From the NCBI GenBank assembly GCA_022419385.1, contig JAJUBI010000005.1, forward strand, positions 4,774,001 through 4,838,000: DNA of 64,000 nucleotides. The letters are read 5' to 3'. This document shows positions 1 through 10,607 of this stretch, piece after piece (within the stretch, counting starts at the first letter, position 1; each line of letters starts with the position of its first letter). The notes beneath the pieces are model-generated. The model did no database searches, was not told where the DNA came from, and was given only the letters and a program-made list of their open reading frames with translations. Source of the DNA: Paraconiothyrium sp. Pb-2020. Lineage: Eukaryota; Ascomycota; Dothideomycetes; Pleosporales; Didymosphaeriaceae. The position numbers were made by a program, and so were the translations under genes.

Positions 1-1011
1 GGACAACTCGCAATGATGGCAAGACAACGAATTCTGAAGGGCAGCGTTATTACAATGCACCCAGGAGCAGATGTGGCTACAACCGTCCATGTCCCAGTTT
101 AGCTGACACAAAGGTAGATAATCGTGCCCGATCCGAGCGTAAAATATTGGCAAGTATGAAGCAAGCAATTTCTGGAAACATTTGTACATTAGACACAGTG
201 ACGACTGGCACGACTCGGCAATGTACCGTTTACTAGCTCTAGACATTTATACTCTCCTCTTCAAGATTGTAGCCTGAAGAAACTGAATAGCTGATGAGGT
301 GCGAAGGTAGGCCAAAGCGTATGCACGTCCAGCACATGTGTTCCAAAGTCGGTATAATAGTCGACGGTGGATGCACGAGATTAGGGCTTAGTCCCCAAAA
401 GATGGGTTATGAATCGCACAGCATCGGAGCTTTCATTCTGTGTTTTGGGATTCGAAAGAAAGCATCACGAAGTTTTAGAAGACACTGCCACGCTTTACCT
501 ACCCTGAATAGACAGATACTAGCGCAGTACTTTACATGCATCAGTCACGATCATCATCGTTATTACGAGTTATCAATGATTATGAGCGGGTCCTTCTGCG
601 CCGAAAACTAAGATTTATATTGCTAAACGAGCGTTACATGTAGAGGATAGGAGTGAGGCGGTAATGACAGGATTGAGTAATGGAAAAGCAGACCCGAACT
701 CCAGAAAATCCAAGGGAAACCAATTGACCAGAAGTGTGAGATCCTGCACGCTGTAAAGACCGAGGATAAAGGTTGCGATTGTCTCGTAGAGGATGAGTTC
801 TGACACCGAAATACCGGGCAGCGTTGTCGAAGCTCCCGCCAAGCAAACAGCAGCGGGAGGATGAACTTGAGTGCCAGCGAGCGAGACTCGTGTTTGGAGT
901 GCGTTTTCCGTTTGCGATGTGTTCGGCAATCTACTGGAAGTCAGTTCAATTGCAAGTCCCTGTTACGGATCACTTACTGGTATCGTAGAAAGGAGCTTTT
1001 GTGGACGTGAT
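1..1011. other. No recognisable gene
   Basis: Only short overlapping reading frames (about 70-105 codons) occur here on both strands. None has a recognisable motif, a convincing start context or a splice-linked neighbour. This is probably the intergenic region downstream of the zinc-finger gene that follows on the minus strand. Confidence 0.5.
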
Positions 1012-2054
1012 CTATGACTTGGGCAAGTATTCATCGAACAATGGATGGGCGTCGAAATAGGGCAATAGCCTAAGGATAGCAAACTTGTGTGCAGCGTAGT
1101 CGCTATAAGGACGCAGAAGCGAGATGTGGGCATCAGGCTCTACAGCGAAGTACTCTCCTCTCCAAAGTCCGGGAAAGAATGCCTTATGGAGCTTCTTTTG
1201 CAATTGTCGAAATCCTTGCTCGCTGTTGAAGATATGCTCGGCTTGGACATGGTCTTCGAAAGCATCCAGATCTTGCGAGCAAGCACGGCACACCGGACAG
1301 ATAAGACTCAAACTAACGGGGTGATAACCTGCGTGCACCATGGAATTATGATTGGCATTGCGCTCAATAAAATTATGTTCTTTTAGGTGCTCATGCAGTT
1401 TGAATATCCGAAGCTTTCCCTCGCGGTGCGGACATGAAGAGATCGGACAACTTCGCAAATCGTGTCGAATACTGCGGCAGGCTTTCACATCGATCGATTC
1501 TCTTTCCACGTCATCGAAAACGTGGTGTCTCGTGAAATGATGCCTGAGAAGCATGAAAGGCACACGCATGCTGCACCGCGAAATTGGACAGATGGCTTGC
1601 TCTTCATCTACGTGGGCCTTGCTAAGATGAAGTAGCAGCTTATCATATCGGGGAAAAAAGCGATCACAGAAGTCCAGAGGGCACTTTCCCTTTGGAACAT
1701 TCTGATGCTTTGTCATGTGACGCTGGAGATCATACTTCCGGTTGAATGTGCCGCGATATTTGCAATTTGGGTAGTCACACTTGATACTAGTATCGGGTTT
1801 TGGACAGCTGAAGGAATTAGCATACTGTCAGGGACTTGAGGACGGGGTCTATACTTTCGCCTGTTTGCGACAATGGAATTGTCCTCCAGTACCACAGAAC
1901 CACTTTTGAAGACAAAGCGCGAAGAAGAATGGAGATTTGAGTATGGCAATTGATCTACCGCTCTCGATGATTCCTTGGTATCGGTAATGTCAGGCATAAC
2001 ATGACCATGAAGTCCGGTGTCAATCATGGTTCGGGGAAGTGGATTAACCTCCAA
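1012..2054 (-). CDS. C2H2-type zinc-finger protein
   Basis: Model of two exons, 2054-1893 and 1824-1012, joined by a 68-nt intron (donor GTACTG, acceptor CTGACAG) that keeps the frame and gives about 324 residues. A donor 3 nt earlier (GTGGTA) also works. Splicing matters because it restores the first finger: C-x4-C-x12-H-x3-H starting in CDYPNCKYRGTF. Further C2H2 units follow: CPLDFC...H-x4-H, CPISRC, CPISSC and a C-x2-C-x12-H-x4-H near the C-terminus (CPVCRACS). The N-terminal 54 residues are low in motifs. Arrays of degenerate C2H2 fingers occur in poorly characterised fungal proteins, so nucleic-acid binding is likely but no target can be given. The start at 2054 is the first Met of the upstream exon; a further 5' exon is possible. 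Confidence 0.7.
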
Positions 2055-3973
2055 TGGCGGGCATCAGCATTGAGACCGTCAACACCGTACCTTGCATTGC
2101 CCTCCGTTAGCCCCTGTCTTTTTTTTACTTACCGGTCGTCGCGTGCGACCTGACCGACGCCTGGTCCGTTGCGTTGGCTCCGGTGGGGTATAGCTGGCAG
2201 GATCGGTCGATCCATTCGTTCTCATCGAAACCGAGCTGAGCCGTAAGCGACAGTGATTGGTCCATAGTGCAGGCTGCGAGAAGGGCAACTGCAGGCAGCT
2301 GAGCAAGGGCAAATGGTCGGTGCGTTGACGCAAGGCTGAGTTTGCCAAGGATGGTCGTAGGCGGGCCGTGATTGGTGAAAGAGGTGCGAAAGGGCCCCAA
2401 AAATGAGCGGGGAGTAAGGTGTTCTTATGCCTGGAGGAGAGGAAGGTGCGAATGAGGCGGCTGAGGGAGCACAGCGTCACTGTGCAAGGGCTTCTTGCCC
2501 CATCTACACGAGCCGCACGCATGGCGGATTACTGGGAAGCTATAATGTATGCTCTTTTTGCATTATTATTGTGGCTCCGTTGACTCCCTGTGAGAGGTTT
2601 TACCGAGTCTCGCAAGTCAGTTTTGTCCTCGACCTTTTGAGCGTATTTTGCACGTTGGTTCGCAACAGTACCTTGAGTGGCATATTTGTCCAATAACGCC
2701 GACGTCTTCATGGCAAGGTCACCTCCTCGGCTGAAATACGTTAGTGACTAACCCCAAAATAAACGTTCTGTGGAAATACATCAACTTTCCATTATCGTGG
2801 TGCTGGGACCATCACCATGTCTTCCACGATTTTGGTTGAAAAAATGCCCCATATTTCACGATCAGGTTGCCCCTCCCAAATAAGCTCGAGCCTCAGTAAT
2901 TGTGATCTCGTGGGGACCGCGCGATCAACTCACCCGACTCCATGAATACGCAGATCTTTCTAGACAGACAGGCACTCCACCGATCGGATTAAGTCTCCCC
3001 TCTCGTCTGCGCTCATTGCCGCCATGCCAGCCAACCACGCTAGAAGCCAGAACGCGGCTGCCGATTCCAAAGACATACCCTCGAAGATGATGATCGGTGA
3101 TAATTGGGCAAACAGCACCACACCCGTCCTGACTAAATCCACAACAACCATCTTTACCAACCCAACACAAACCCTCCTCCCCCGCTCGGCAACCACAATC
3201 TTCACTTCCCCCTTACGCAAGGTCGCCGCCCCCCCAAAGCGCTCCTATCGACACTCTTCGACGGCTCAAGCATGCTGCGAAGGCCGTCGTTGGGCGGCGC
3301 AAGAGAGTGATCCGACAGGAACGAGCCAGAGCCTGGAAGACGCCACGGAATGCAGTGAGGAGATCGACGAGTGGAGGAGGTAGATGGGAGGAAGTGAGGC
3401 ACGAGATGCGGAGGGTCCGGTTGATGTTGAGGCAACAGCGGAAGCACAACATGAGGGGTAGAAAATAGGGGCGAGAATGAGCAGGGGGTAAGGGACGTGG
3501 TAAGTGACGAATTGCTGCTGATGTACGCGCATGCTGACGAAGGTTAGATTCTGGGACGCGCATTTATAGGCGTCGAGGCGGTTAGGCATTGGGATAGTGA
3601 GTCTGACGAGGAGGGTGAGGTGATTGAGGTTATCTGAGGAGGTCAGCGGGTTGCGGATGGGGTGAAGGCTCATGGATATGAACTGGGTCTGACGGTTGCT
3701 CATTTGGAGATATTTTTCTCCTCAAGTCTCGTATTGACGTCTGGTCTTCGTCTTCTATCGATATCACCCATCAATCCTATGACGTTGTCTTAAATCCACA
3801 TCCTCTTGTACAAATCGTGAGAGCTGTTATTGCACCCACATAGAGCCATGTAACGGCGCCACATGGTAACGTCATCCGTTTCCATGGTCCCCAAGTCCTG
3901 CTCCACATCATGGCGAAGTCGCAAACGCGACCACCCTTGCTTGTGTTCCTATACCCCTGTTGTCTCGCACCCT
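2055..3973. other. Intergenic or unresolved; no gene I can defend
   Basis: This stretch has several overlapping open frames of 80-145 codons on both strands, for example plus 3024-3383 and minus 3266-3703 and 2960-3220. One minus frame near 3000-3200 is hydrophobic and one plus frame near 3260-3460 is Arg/Lys-rich. These are complementary views of the same sequence, and neither has a recognisable domain or a consistent splice model. A small lineage-specific gene could be hidden here, but the sequence alone does not show which strand would be coding. Confidence 0.35.
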
Positions 3974-4525
3974 TCATTTCTTTCCCTTCTTTTTCTTCTT
4001 GCCACCACCTCCAGCTTTCGGTTCCGCCGGTACCCCACCCATCTTCACATCCTCCTCGACCTTCGGCGTGAAAATGCCCGCTCCATCAGTTGGCGCACTC
4101 AAATCCTCCATCGTCTCCGGCAGCGCAGCCTGATGTCTCCCTAACCGTCCTAAGCTACCAACTAATCTACCGACCTCCGCCGCCTTCGTCGTCTGGTACT
4201 GCAAGCATGTCCCCGATACGGGATCGTAGGTCTTGAGTACGAATGTTGCTTTTGGTTCTAATGCGCTGTCCGCGGCGGGCGCGTCTGATGTGGGCCGTGA
4301 AGGGTCGGCAGGTCGCGCGGCGCGCTTCTCGAGGTATTTTTGGTGCTTCTTGATCTTCCGCGCGTTCGGTTTTAGGACGGTGTATTTGGAGGTTATGTGT
4401 GTCTGCGACAGTTTAGAGGAGGGTTGGCAAGTGGCATTGGGATTGAATCGTACTGTGGTGGGCGCCGCTTTGAGCAGTAATGATGACTGCTCGTACCATT
4501 CCGCGCTTGTCTCGAGGTATGGCAT
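3974..4525 (-). CDS. Signal recognition particle SRP9/SRP21-type subunit
   Basis: Single exon, 183 residues if the start is the Met of MPYLETSAEWYEQS at 4525; an upstream in-frame Met at 4552 is less likely because family members begin with this segment. The SRP9-21 domain fills the first half: the N-terminal helix with SSLLLKAAP, the strand pair ending SKYTVLKPNARKIK, and the second conserved segment FVLKTYDPVSGTCLQYQT followed by KAAEVGRLVGSLGRLG. The tail is low complexity and ends in a run of lysines (GGGGKKKKKGKK), typical of fungal SRP21. The protein would bind the Alu domain of SRP RNA and help slow translation during targeting to the ER in the cytosol. The gene is intact and single copy here, and it marks this part of the window as core genome. 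Confidence 0.88.
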   Translation of the reverse strand: MPYLETSAEWYEQSSLLLKAAPTTVRFNPNATCQPSSKLSQTHITSKYTVLKPNARKIKKHQKYLEKRAARPADPSRPTSDAPAADSALEPKATFVLKTYDPVSGTCLQYQTTKAAEVGRLVGSLGRLGRHQAALPETMEDLSAPTDGAGIFTPKVEEDVKMGGVPAEPKAGGGGKKKKKGKK

Positions 4526-5014
4526 CTTGAAAGCACAGCTGGGGTATCTCACTCAATGCAGCTGGCGGTGGTTGTTGGAACGATGTGGAGTAACTTTTGG
4601 CGGGGTTCGGCGCTCGGAGAAACGTTGGGCCGCACAGTAAAGCATCCCGCCCTACAGCAGCCCTTTCTCAGTCCATTCAAATGATCGAACATTCGAGCAA
4701 AGTAACAACTTTCTACTTAAAACTTGAGTAGCTGTTTGCTCGGCGAGTTCCTAATCGCTGCAAAGCTCAAAGTGGCTGTTTGATACCACCTGATGCACGA
4801 TTTTACCAACAGCCAGGAATCCAGAAATCGACACGCGAGCGCCCTCGAGCTTCCCTTGTTCTGACTCAGCGCCCTGAATATCGTTATAATAAAGATCCAG
4901 GACCGCTACCCATTCACATTGAGCGGCTTCTCGACAGCAGGGCCTTGGAAATCCTTTTAATTACTGCGTCAATTCTGCCACCATCCTGAGGTTGTACAGA
5001 ACGCTCTGAGTAAC

Positions 5015-6487
5015 ATGACTGACTCGCTAGCTTCCAGTGTCCAGGCCCTGGATCTGGATGTACCCGATGTCGACACACTGATCGAACGATGCAAGACCCT
5101 ACATGAAGAAGTCGAACAGTACGTAGCAGCTGTAGATGCCAGCCAAAAGCAAGCCAAAATACCCTACCAAGTGGAATACCGCACCCTGCGGAGCGATTTC
5201 AAAAACGAGCTCGGCTTTCTGCAAAAGCTGAAGAGCGAAAATCATCCTCCAGAAAAGGCTCGACATTACGCCGTATCCTCCAATCTGTTGTACTACGAGG
5301 CGCTCTGGGCAGCAGCAAAACGCTCTTCTGGTTTACTTGCGTTTCGAAAATACTTCTATTGGAATCGTCAAAGGGGGCAAGTGAAGAATGGGATCAGCTT
5401 CTCCAAAGGCAGCGGGGTCAAGGGGAAGACTTCCGCGCTTGTCGACATTGTGGCCGCTGATGGCATGGAATGGATACGAGTGTCTACCACCTCGGAGAAG
5501 CGACTATTGTTCGATCTTGCCAAGCTGGGCTGGCAGAACGACTCAGATTCGGAGATGGAGGATGACGCTCCGACCAATTGGGAAGACGAAGACGACGATG
5601 ACCAAGTCGAGATTGTCAAGAGCGCTCGCGAACTTGCTCGCGCAGCTCGGGCGAATCCGATGCGTGGCCACGCACCAAAAGTACGGTATGTACTGACACG
5701 ACTTGCATCTGGGAGACTCAAAGAAGTGGACATGATTTTGGATAAAATGCGTGCGGTCGGTATCACAGTGCAGTGCGCGAACGAGATACCAGAGACACCG
5801 TCGGTCGAGGAGGCAATTCCAAACCTGCTGGTGGACCGATCAAGGACGCTTTCAAACACACTCAACATCGACTGCACCATCCTTCTAGCACTGATATCAG
5901 ATATCTCACACGGCGAATGCGAAATACTAGACTGGTATCCTGGCGAAGTACGCGCTCAAATCCTCGAAGAGCGAAAAGAGAAGCTCCTCCCAACGCACCT
6001 CTACCCAGCTATCTCCTCCCACCCTATGGTAACCACCCAAGAAGCCGCCGACCAGATGAACCTCATCGTGGACACGCTCGCCACCGACGCCGAGAAACGC
6101 CGCGCAAACCTTCTGCTGGCGCAACGAGACCGTCACGGCTTCTCGTCCGCCGACCTTCTGAAAGAGTGGCAGGAGTTATCAAACCACGCATCCCCGCCAA
6201 ACTTCCAGCTCCCTATTCGAGTTTTCGATGCCGCCATATCTTCCCGTGTCGACACGCTTCCTACCGCCGCGAAGAAAATGGCCTCTGAGCTGGGTCCGCT
6301 GAACACGGCGATCTTCTTCTATGGGTGGGCGGAGGGGCTGACGACGTTGAGCAGCAATCGCGCAAGGGCGAAGCAGATTGAGCGGTTCATCAATGAGGTG
6401 GGACTGAAGGATGGAGAGGCGGGGCCGCATGTTTGGCTGTGCGGGGAAAGCAGGAGTTTGATCGCGAAGTGTGGGAGGAGGAGATAG
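5015..6487 (+). CDS. DUF1308 (UPF0415 / C7orf25-like) family protein
   Basis: Uninterrupted 490-codon frame. The N-terminal half is helical and ends in GMEWIRVSTTSEKRLLFDLAK, a segment I recognise from the DUF1308 family (human C7orf25 homologues). An acidic linker (WEDEDDDDQ, about residues 184-197) follows. The C-terminal half carries NTLNIDCTILLALISDISHG, typical of the PIN-like part of the family, and ends in a positively charged stretch (SLIAKCGRRR). No signal peptide or membrane segment is seen, so it is expected to be soluble. The PIN-like fold suggests possible nuclease ancestry, but the biochemical role is unknown. The start Met at 5015 directly precedes a plausible helix and no in-frame extension upstream looks coding. 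It is transcribed away from the SRP gene, with about 490 bp between the two starts. Confidence 0.8.
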   Translation: MTDSLASSVQALDLDVPDVDTLIERCKTLHEEVEQYVAAVDASQKQAKIPYQVEYRTLRSDFKNELGFLQKLKSENHPPEKARHYAVSSNLLYYEALWAAAKRSSGLLAFRKYFYWNRQRGQVKNGISFSKGSGVKGKTSALVDIVAADGMEWIRVSTTSEKRLLFDLAKLGWQNDSDSEMEDDAPTNWEDEDDDDQVEIVKSARELARAARANPMRGHAPKVRYVLTRLASGRLKEVDMILDKMRAVGITVQCANEIPETPSVEEAIPNLLVDRSRTLSNTLNIDCTILLALISDISHGECEILDWYPGEVRAQILEERKEKLLPTHLYPAISSHPMVTTQEAADQMNLIVDTLATDAEKRRANLLLAQRDRHGFSSADLLKEWQELSNHASPPNFQLPIRVFDAAISSRVDTLPTAAKKMASELGPLNTAIFFYGWAEGLTTLSSNRARAKQIERFINEVGLKDGEAGPHVWLCGESRSLIAKCGRRR

Positions 6488-7621
6488 ATACTTGTAGATG
6501 TATCATCGTCGTATAGGCACATAGAAGGGCGCAGTAGGTGTAGCTATAGAAACTTCGTATGGATAGACCGTACGTGCGTGTAGACATGTATAATTTCACT
6601 GTGGTTCACAGGAGAGCAGCTTCTGAGACAATGAAATAGATCTCGAGATGCATGCGCATTGAGTTCTAGGTTGTCGGAACTTAATTACTCCACATACGTT
6701 CATTCAAGTAGTATCGTGAGCAGCAGGAAGTATGGCCCAGTGTACTTCGAGCGCGATTGAGGTCGGATCTCGACTGTTGATCCTACAGTGGGACGGGCTA
6801 CTACATGCGTTCAAAAACCTTACTTCACGCGTGTCGCTGACGTTTGCATCTACGCAAGAGCTAAGGCAGCTATTCGGACCGTGCAGCCGACGGTCAGACA
6901 AGTGGAGGCGATGGCGCTCTCCAAACCGGTTCTCCAAAGTGGAGCAGGTAGTAGTAAAAAGTTTGCTCCACTGCAAACATGCACTCCGGACTATCAGATC
7001 GCAGTGCAGTCGATCAGGGTTTCCATAGTCAGATTTAGTCGCGTTTACATGCGCTTCGCGTGCGCGTCCAGCCCTGTATGCCTACAGAGATGATTGCCCT
7101 TTGAATGAGTGCTGTTGTTGTTGAGACGCTTTAGACGCAACTGATGCCTTGCTTATGCACGTATGGGGAGCCGCAAGCAGACTGCCGCCTTTACGCGGGT
7201 TGCGCAACCATTTTCCTTGCTGTATGCGAGCTCTGAGGGATTTGATAGGCCGCTGCGGGATCGGTCGATTATGTGTGAAACAGGCGTACTCGTGATCCGG
7301 CGTTGGTGTTGTGCGGCTGTCACCGTGGCAACGCGACTCCCAAAATAAACGGCTGATACCGTACCGCTCGCTATCACCACCCCAAGCCATCGCCAACATT
7401 GCATCACACTCGGCGTCCGCACAAACCCTCAATCTCAACTTCTTCACTTCGCGCGACTCGACGTGCGCGGCTCCGCTCTTTTGCTTTGGTCGAAGGATCG
7501 CGCCTGCCACGACAACACGCATACACATTCCTCGGTTCTGCAGCTCCCCCACCTGCACGCAGATCATTCGTGCATGCGCCTTGACAGTCGACGATACTAG
7601 CCGGGAGGCTCACCAGTCGCA
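6488..7621. other. Intergenic; upstream region of the Ase1 gene
   Basis: About 1.1 kb with only shadow frames. The largest, on the minus strand at 7082-7567, runs antisense through what must be the 5' untranslated region of the downstream Ase1-like gene and has no recognisable domain. Around 6966-7015 the sequence contains CACTGC/GCAGTG words similar to the core of the repeat array at 10.6-12.4 kb, but not enough to call another copy. Confidence 0.5.
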
Positions 7622-9973
7622 ATGGACACGAGCTACCTGGCCCAGCAAGTCACCACCATCATCGGCCAGCTGCACGGCCTTTTCGACGAGATCGGTGTCG
7701 CCAGCCATGAGCGCGACTCGCGCGAGGCCGAGGTGAGCGTAGACACTCCGTGGTAGACACAACGTTGAGACTAACGCGCGGCAGCTCTTCTCGGCGCTGT
7801 CAGAAACTCTCCACAGTCAGCTTAAGCAGACGACAAACGAGAAGCATGAAATGACCGAGGAGGCCGAACGCCTAATTAGGACGATCCGCCAGATGGAGGC
7901 GTCGCTTGACGACAACAAGCCGAACCCGAACTACGAGAATGACGACGGCCTCGAGGTCACCTACCCATTGACGCGCTGCCTGAAGGAGCTGAAGGAGAAG
8001 TATGGCACCGTCAGCAGACTACACCGCGAGCGCTTCGAGCAAGTGCGCAGTAAGTCACCTCCTCTGCTTTGTATAGTTCTCTGTACTAACGCGCCACAGA
8101 ACTTGCCGAAGCCCTCGATTCCTATGCATCACATCTAGATAGGGACTTCGTGCAAATCAAGCTCCCTCCCACCGCGCCCAACGCTGCCATCTCACCGTCT
8201 TTTGATATTTCACCATCCTACGTCGCTGCTCTCGATCGCGAATTCTCGCGCGTATACGAAGAGTACAACCGCCGCTTGAACACCGTCCAGGTGCTATGCC
8301 AGGAGATGATCCAACTATGGGCAGAGCTCGGTACGCCACAGGCACAGACAGACACCTCGGTCGTCAAATACCACCGCGAGGCTCCGGAGCAGCTTGGCCT
8401 GCACATCGAGGACATCGCTGAGCTTAAGGCGAAAAAGGAACGCTTGGTCGAGGAGAAGCGCGGACGCGAGCGACGGTTGGGACAGTTGCGCTCCACAATT
8501 GAAGATCTGTGGGATCGACTGAACATCGACCAGGCAGAGCGCAAGCAGTTCTTGGCTAGTAACCGCGGCTGCGGTCTGCGAGCGATCAATGAGTTCGAGG
8601 ACGAGCTTGCGCGATTAAATGAGCTGAAGCGCCAGAACCTACACATCTTCGTCGAGGAAGCGCGAGTGAAGTTGCAAGAGCTCTGGGACGCGTTGTACTT
8701 CTCTGAAGAAGAGATGCTCGACTTTACGCCTGCCTTCTCTGATGTCTGCACCGACGCCCTTCTTTCATCGCACGAAGCCGAAATCTCCCGCCTGGAAGTG
8801 CTCAAGGAACAACGACTGCCCATTCTCCGGAAGATTGACAGACATCGCGAGCTTATCAAGGAGCGCGAGGACCTGGCGCAATCAAGTCAAGATGCGTCTC
8901 GCCTCATGGCCAAGGGACAGAAAGGAGAACGGCGCGATCCTGGCAAATTGCTACGAGAAGAGAAGATGCGCAAACGAATCGCAAAGGAGCTGCCTAAGAT
9001 TGAAGCCGAGCTGAAGGCGACGCTTGAGCAGTGGGAGGATGAGTACGGCCGGCCATTCCTGGTGCTGGGTGAGCGCTATCTAGACGAGCTGTACGCTTGT
9101 GCTCAGAAAGCTCCGCCACCACGATCGAAGACTCCCTCTGCAGCCCCCATGCCCATGAAAGGGCACGCAAAGTCGCAATCAGTCAGCTCAGTCAGTCGGC
9201 CGGCGACTGTCCGTGGTCCGCCTCCGAGTAGATCGAAGACACCTGCATCAAGTTTCAGTTCTAGCACAATGGGACGCAACCCGTTCGCAAGCTCGACTAT
9301 GTCGGCAGCATCAGCGCAGAAGAGCCCCTCCAAAATCCCAGCCCGTGCTCCATTGAAGACGATGCCACATGGTGGTAATTCACCAGAACGAAAGATGGCC
9401 CCTCCCTCTCGCGAAGACATCCGGGAGTCAACGATTCGGAAGATGCCTCCGCCTATGGCGCCTCCACCCCGAATGAAGGACTTGTTCGTGCCTCCAGACC
9501 CAGTAGCAACGCCTATGAACCGGTTCGACTTCAACCGCGGCGAGCGAAGTGAGAGCGTCGTACGCCATGTTCCACCCGAAGATCCCTACGACGACCGCAG
9601 CTACCTATCGCAAACCATGCGCTCCAACTACACGCCGCAGTACGTCCCTCCCAGGCAAATATCACAGACTTCGTCAACAGGGACTGGTGCTACCATGCAG
9701 TCTGGTTCCGAGAACTGGGAAACGTTCAGCGAGCAATCGGACGACCCACCCGAGCGCGACGTCGACCTCTACTACCACCGCCAGCAGATGGCTCGAAACA
9801 AGCGCTTCACGCCCGACGGTGGACACGCTTCGTCACCCCGCGGTGTAAACGGCAAGAAGATACGCGCAATCCGTCCGGTCGAGGGCGAATACATGGTCGA
9901 ACAAGGCGGGCAGATGGTCCGCGCGATATCAGGCAGTGAGTGCGGATGGACCGACGACGGCGACGCGTTCTAG
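7622..9973 (+). CDS. ase1: Ase1/PRC1/MAP65-family microtubule-bundling protein
   Basis: Three exons: 7622-7732, 7785-8049 and 8100-9973, with introns of 52 nt (GTGAGC...GGCAG) and 50 nt (GTAAGT, branch CTAAC, CACAG). The spliced protein has about 749 residues, close to other fungal Ase1 proteins. The N-terminus (MDTSYLAQQVTTIIGQLH) and the long helical rod with repeated Glu/Lys/Leu heptads match MAP65. The spectrin-like microtubule-binding core includes RGLRAINEFEDELARLNEL-type helices, the LQELWDALYFSEEE helix and RPFLVLGERYLDEL. From about residue 460 the tail is disordered, rich in Ser, Pro and basic residues, the usual region for CDK control and extra microtubule contacts. It should crosslink antiparallel microtubules in the anaphase spindle midzone. 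The initiator fits because exon 1 is in frame only with this splice. Confidence 0.9.
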
Positions 9974-10607
9974 GAGAACCGTTACCCCTCCGGTGCTATC
10001 CCGGATCTCCCTATCAGAGCCACCCCAGACGAGCACGGCGCATCCCCTCCGATCGCCGACACCACTTCGTAACGACCTTGTCACGTTTGACGCTCCACCT
10101 CCTGGATAATTTCTCTGCAGTCCTTCATTTGGATTCGATACGAACATGCATGTCCGAACGACGATCTTTCGACGAAGGCGTATGCATTCACGGCCGTGCT
10201 GGCTTGTCTCTTTCCATTCTTCTTCTCTTGTTGAGGTGCCTTTCGATGTAATCTTTTAAAGACTGGGCGGTCGTCTTCATTCGAGCTTGAGCAAAATCGT
10301 TCTCTTCGTAAAAGGCAGCAGGTCCTGCTTGTCTTGCTTTTTCCCTTTTATACATTGTTGAACTGCATCTTTCCTGGCCGGGCGTTTTTGGCGCGATTGG
10401 TGCGAAAAGGAAGCGATGGGTTTATTGGTGTGCTGTAGTGTGCTTGATGCATTGGGGGTGTGTGTATTAGTAGGAAGTGACGGGGTGGTGAATGAGAGAG
10501 TTGTTAACACTTTGCCTGTTGGGGATGAATGTGATCGTGATACTACGGATGATTGTACTCCGCACTTACTATACCAGGGGTATGATGCTAAAACGCGAGG
10601 AAGACCT
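9974..10607. other. Ase1 3' flank; no gene
   Basis: Untranslated and intergenic sequence downstream of the Ase1 stop codon. Several pyrimidine-rich stretches and short overlapping frames are present, none with coding character. The diverged repeat array starts at its right edge. Confidence 0.5.

Noticed and set aside
2925..3703. Overlapping hydrophobic or Arg-rich frames that might encode a small membrane protein
   Set aside because: Both strands look equally plausible, and no motif, start context or splice model decides; listed only as unresolved.
7082..7567. 161-codon minus frame upstream of Ase1
   Set aside because: It has no domain and is antisense to the 5' leader of a well-supported gene.
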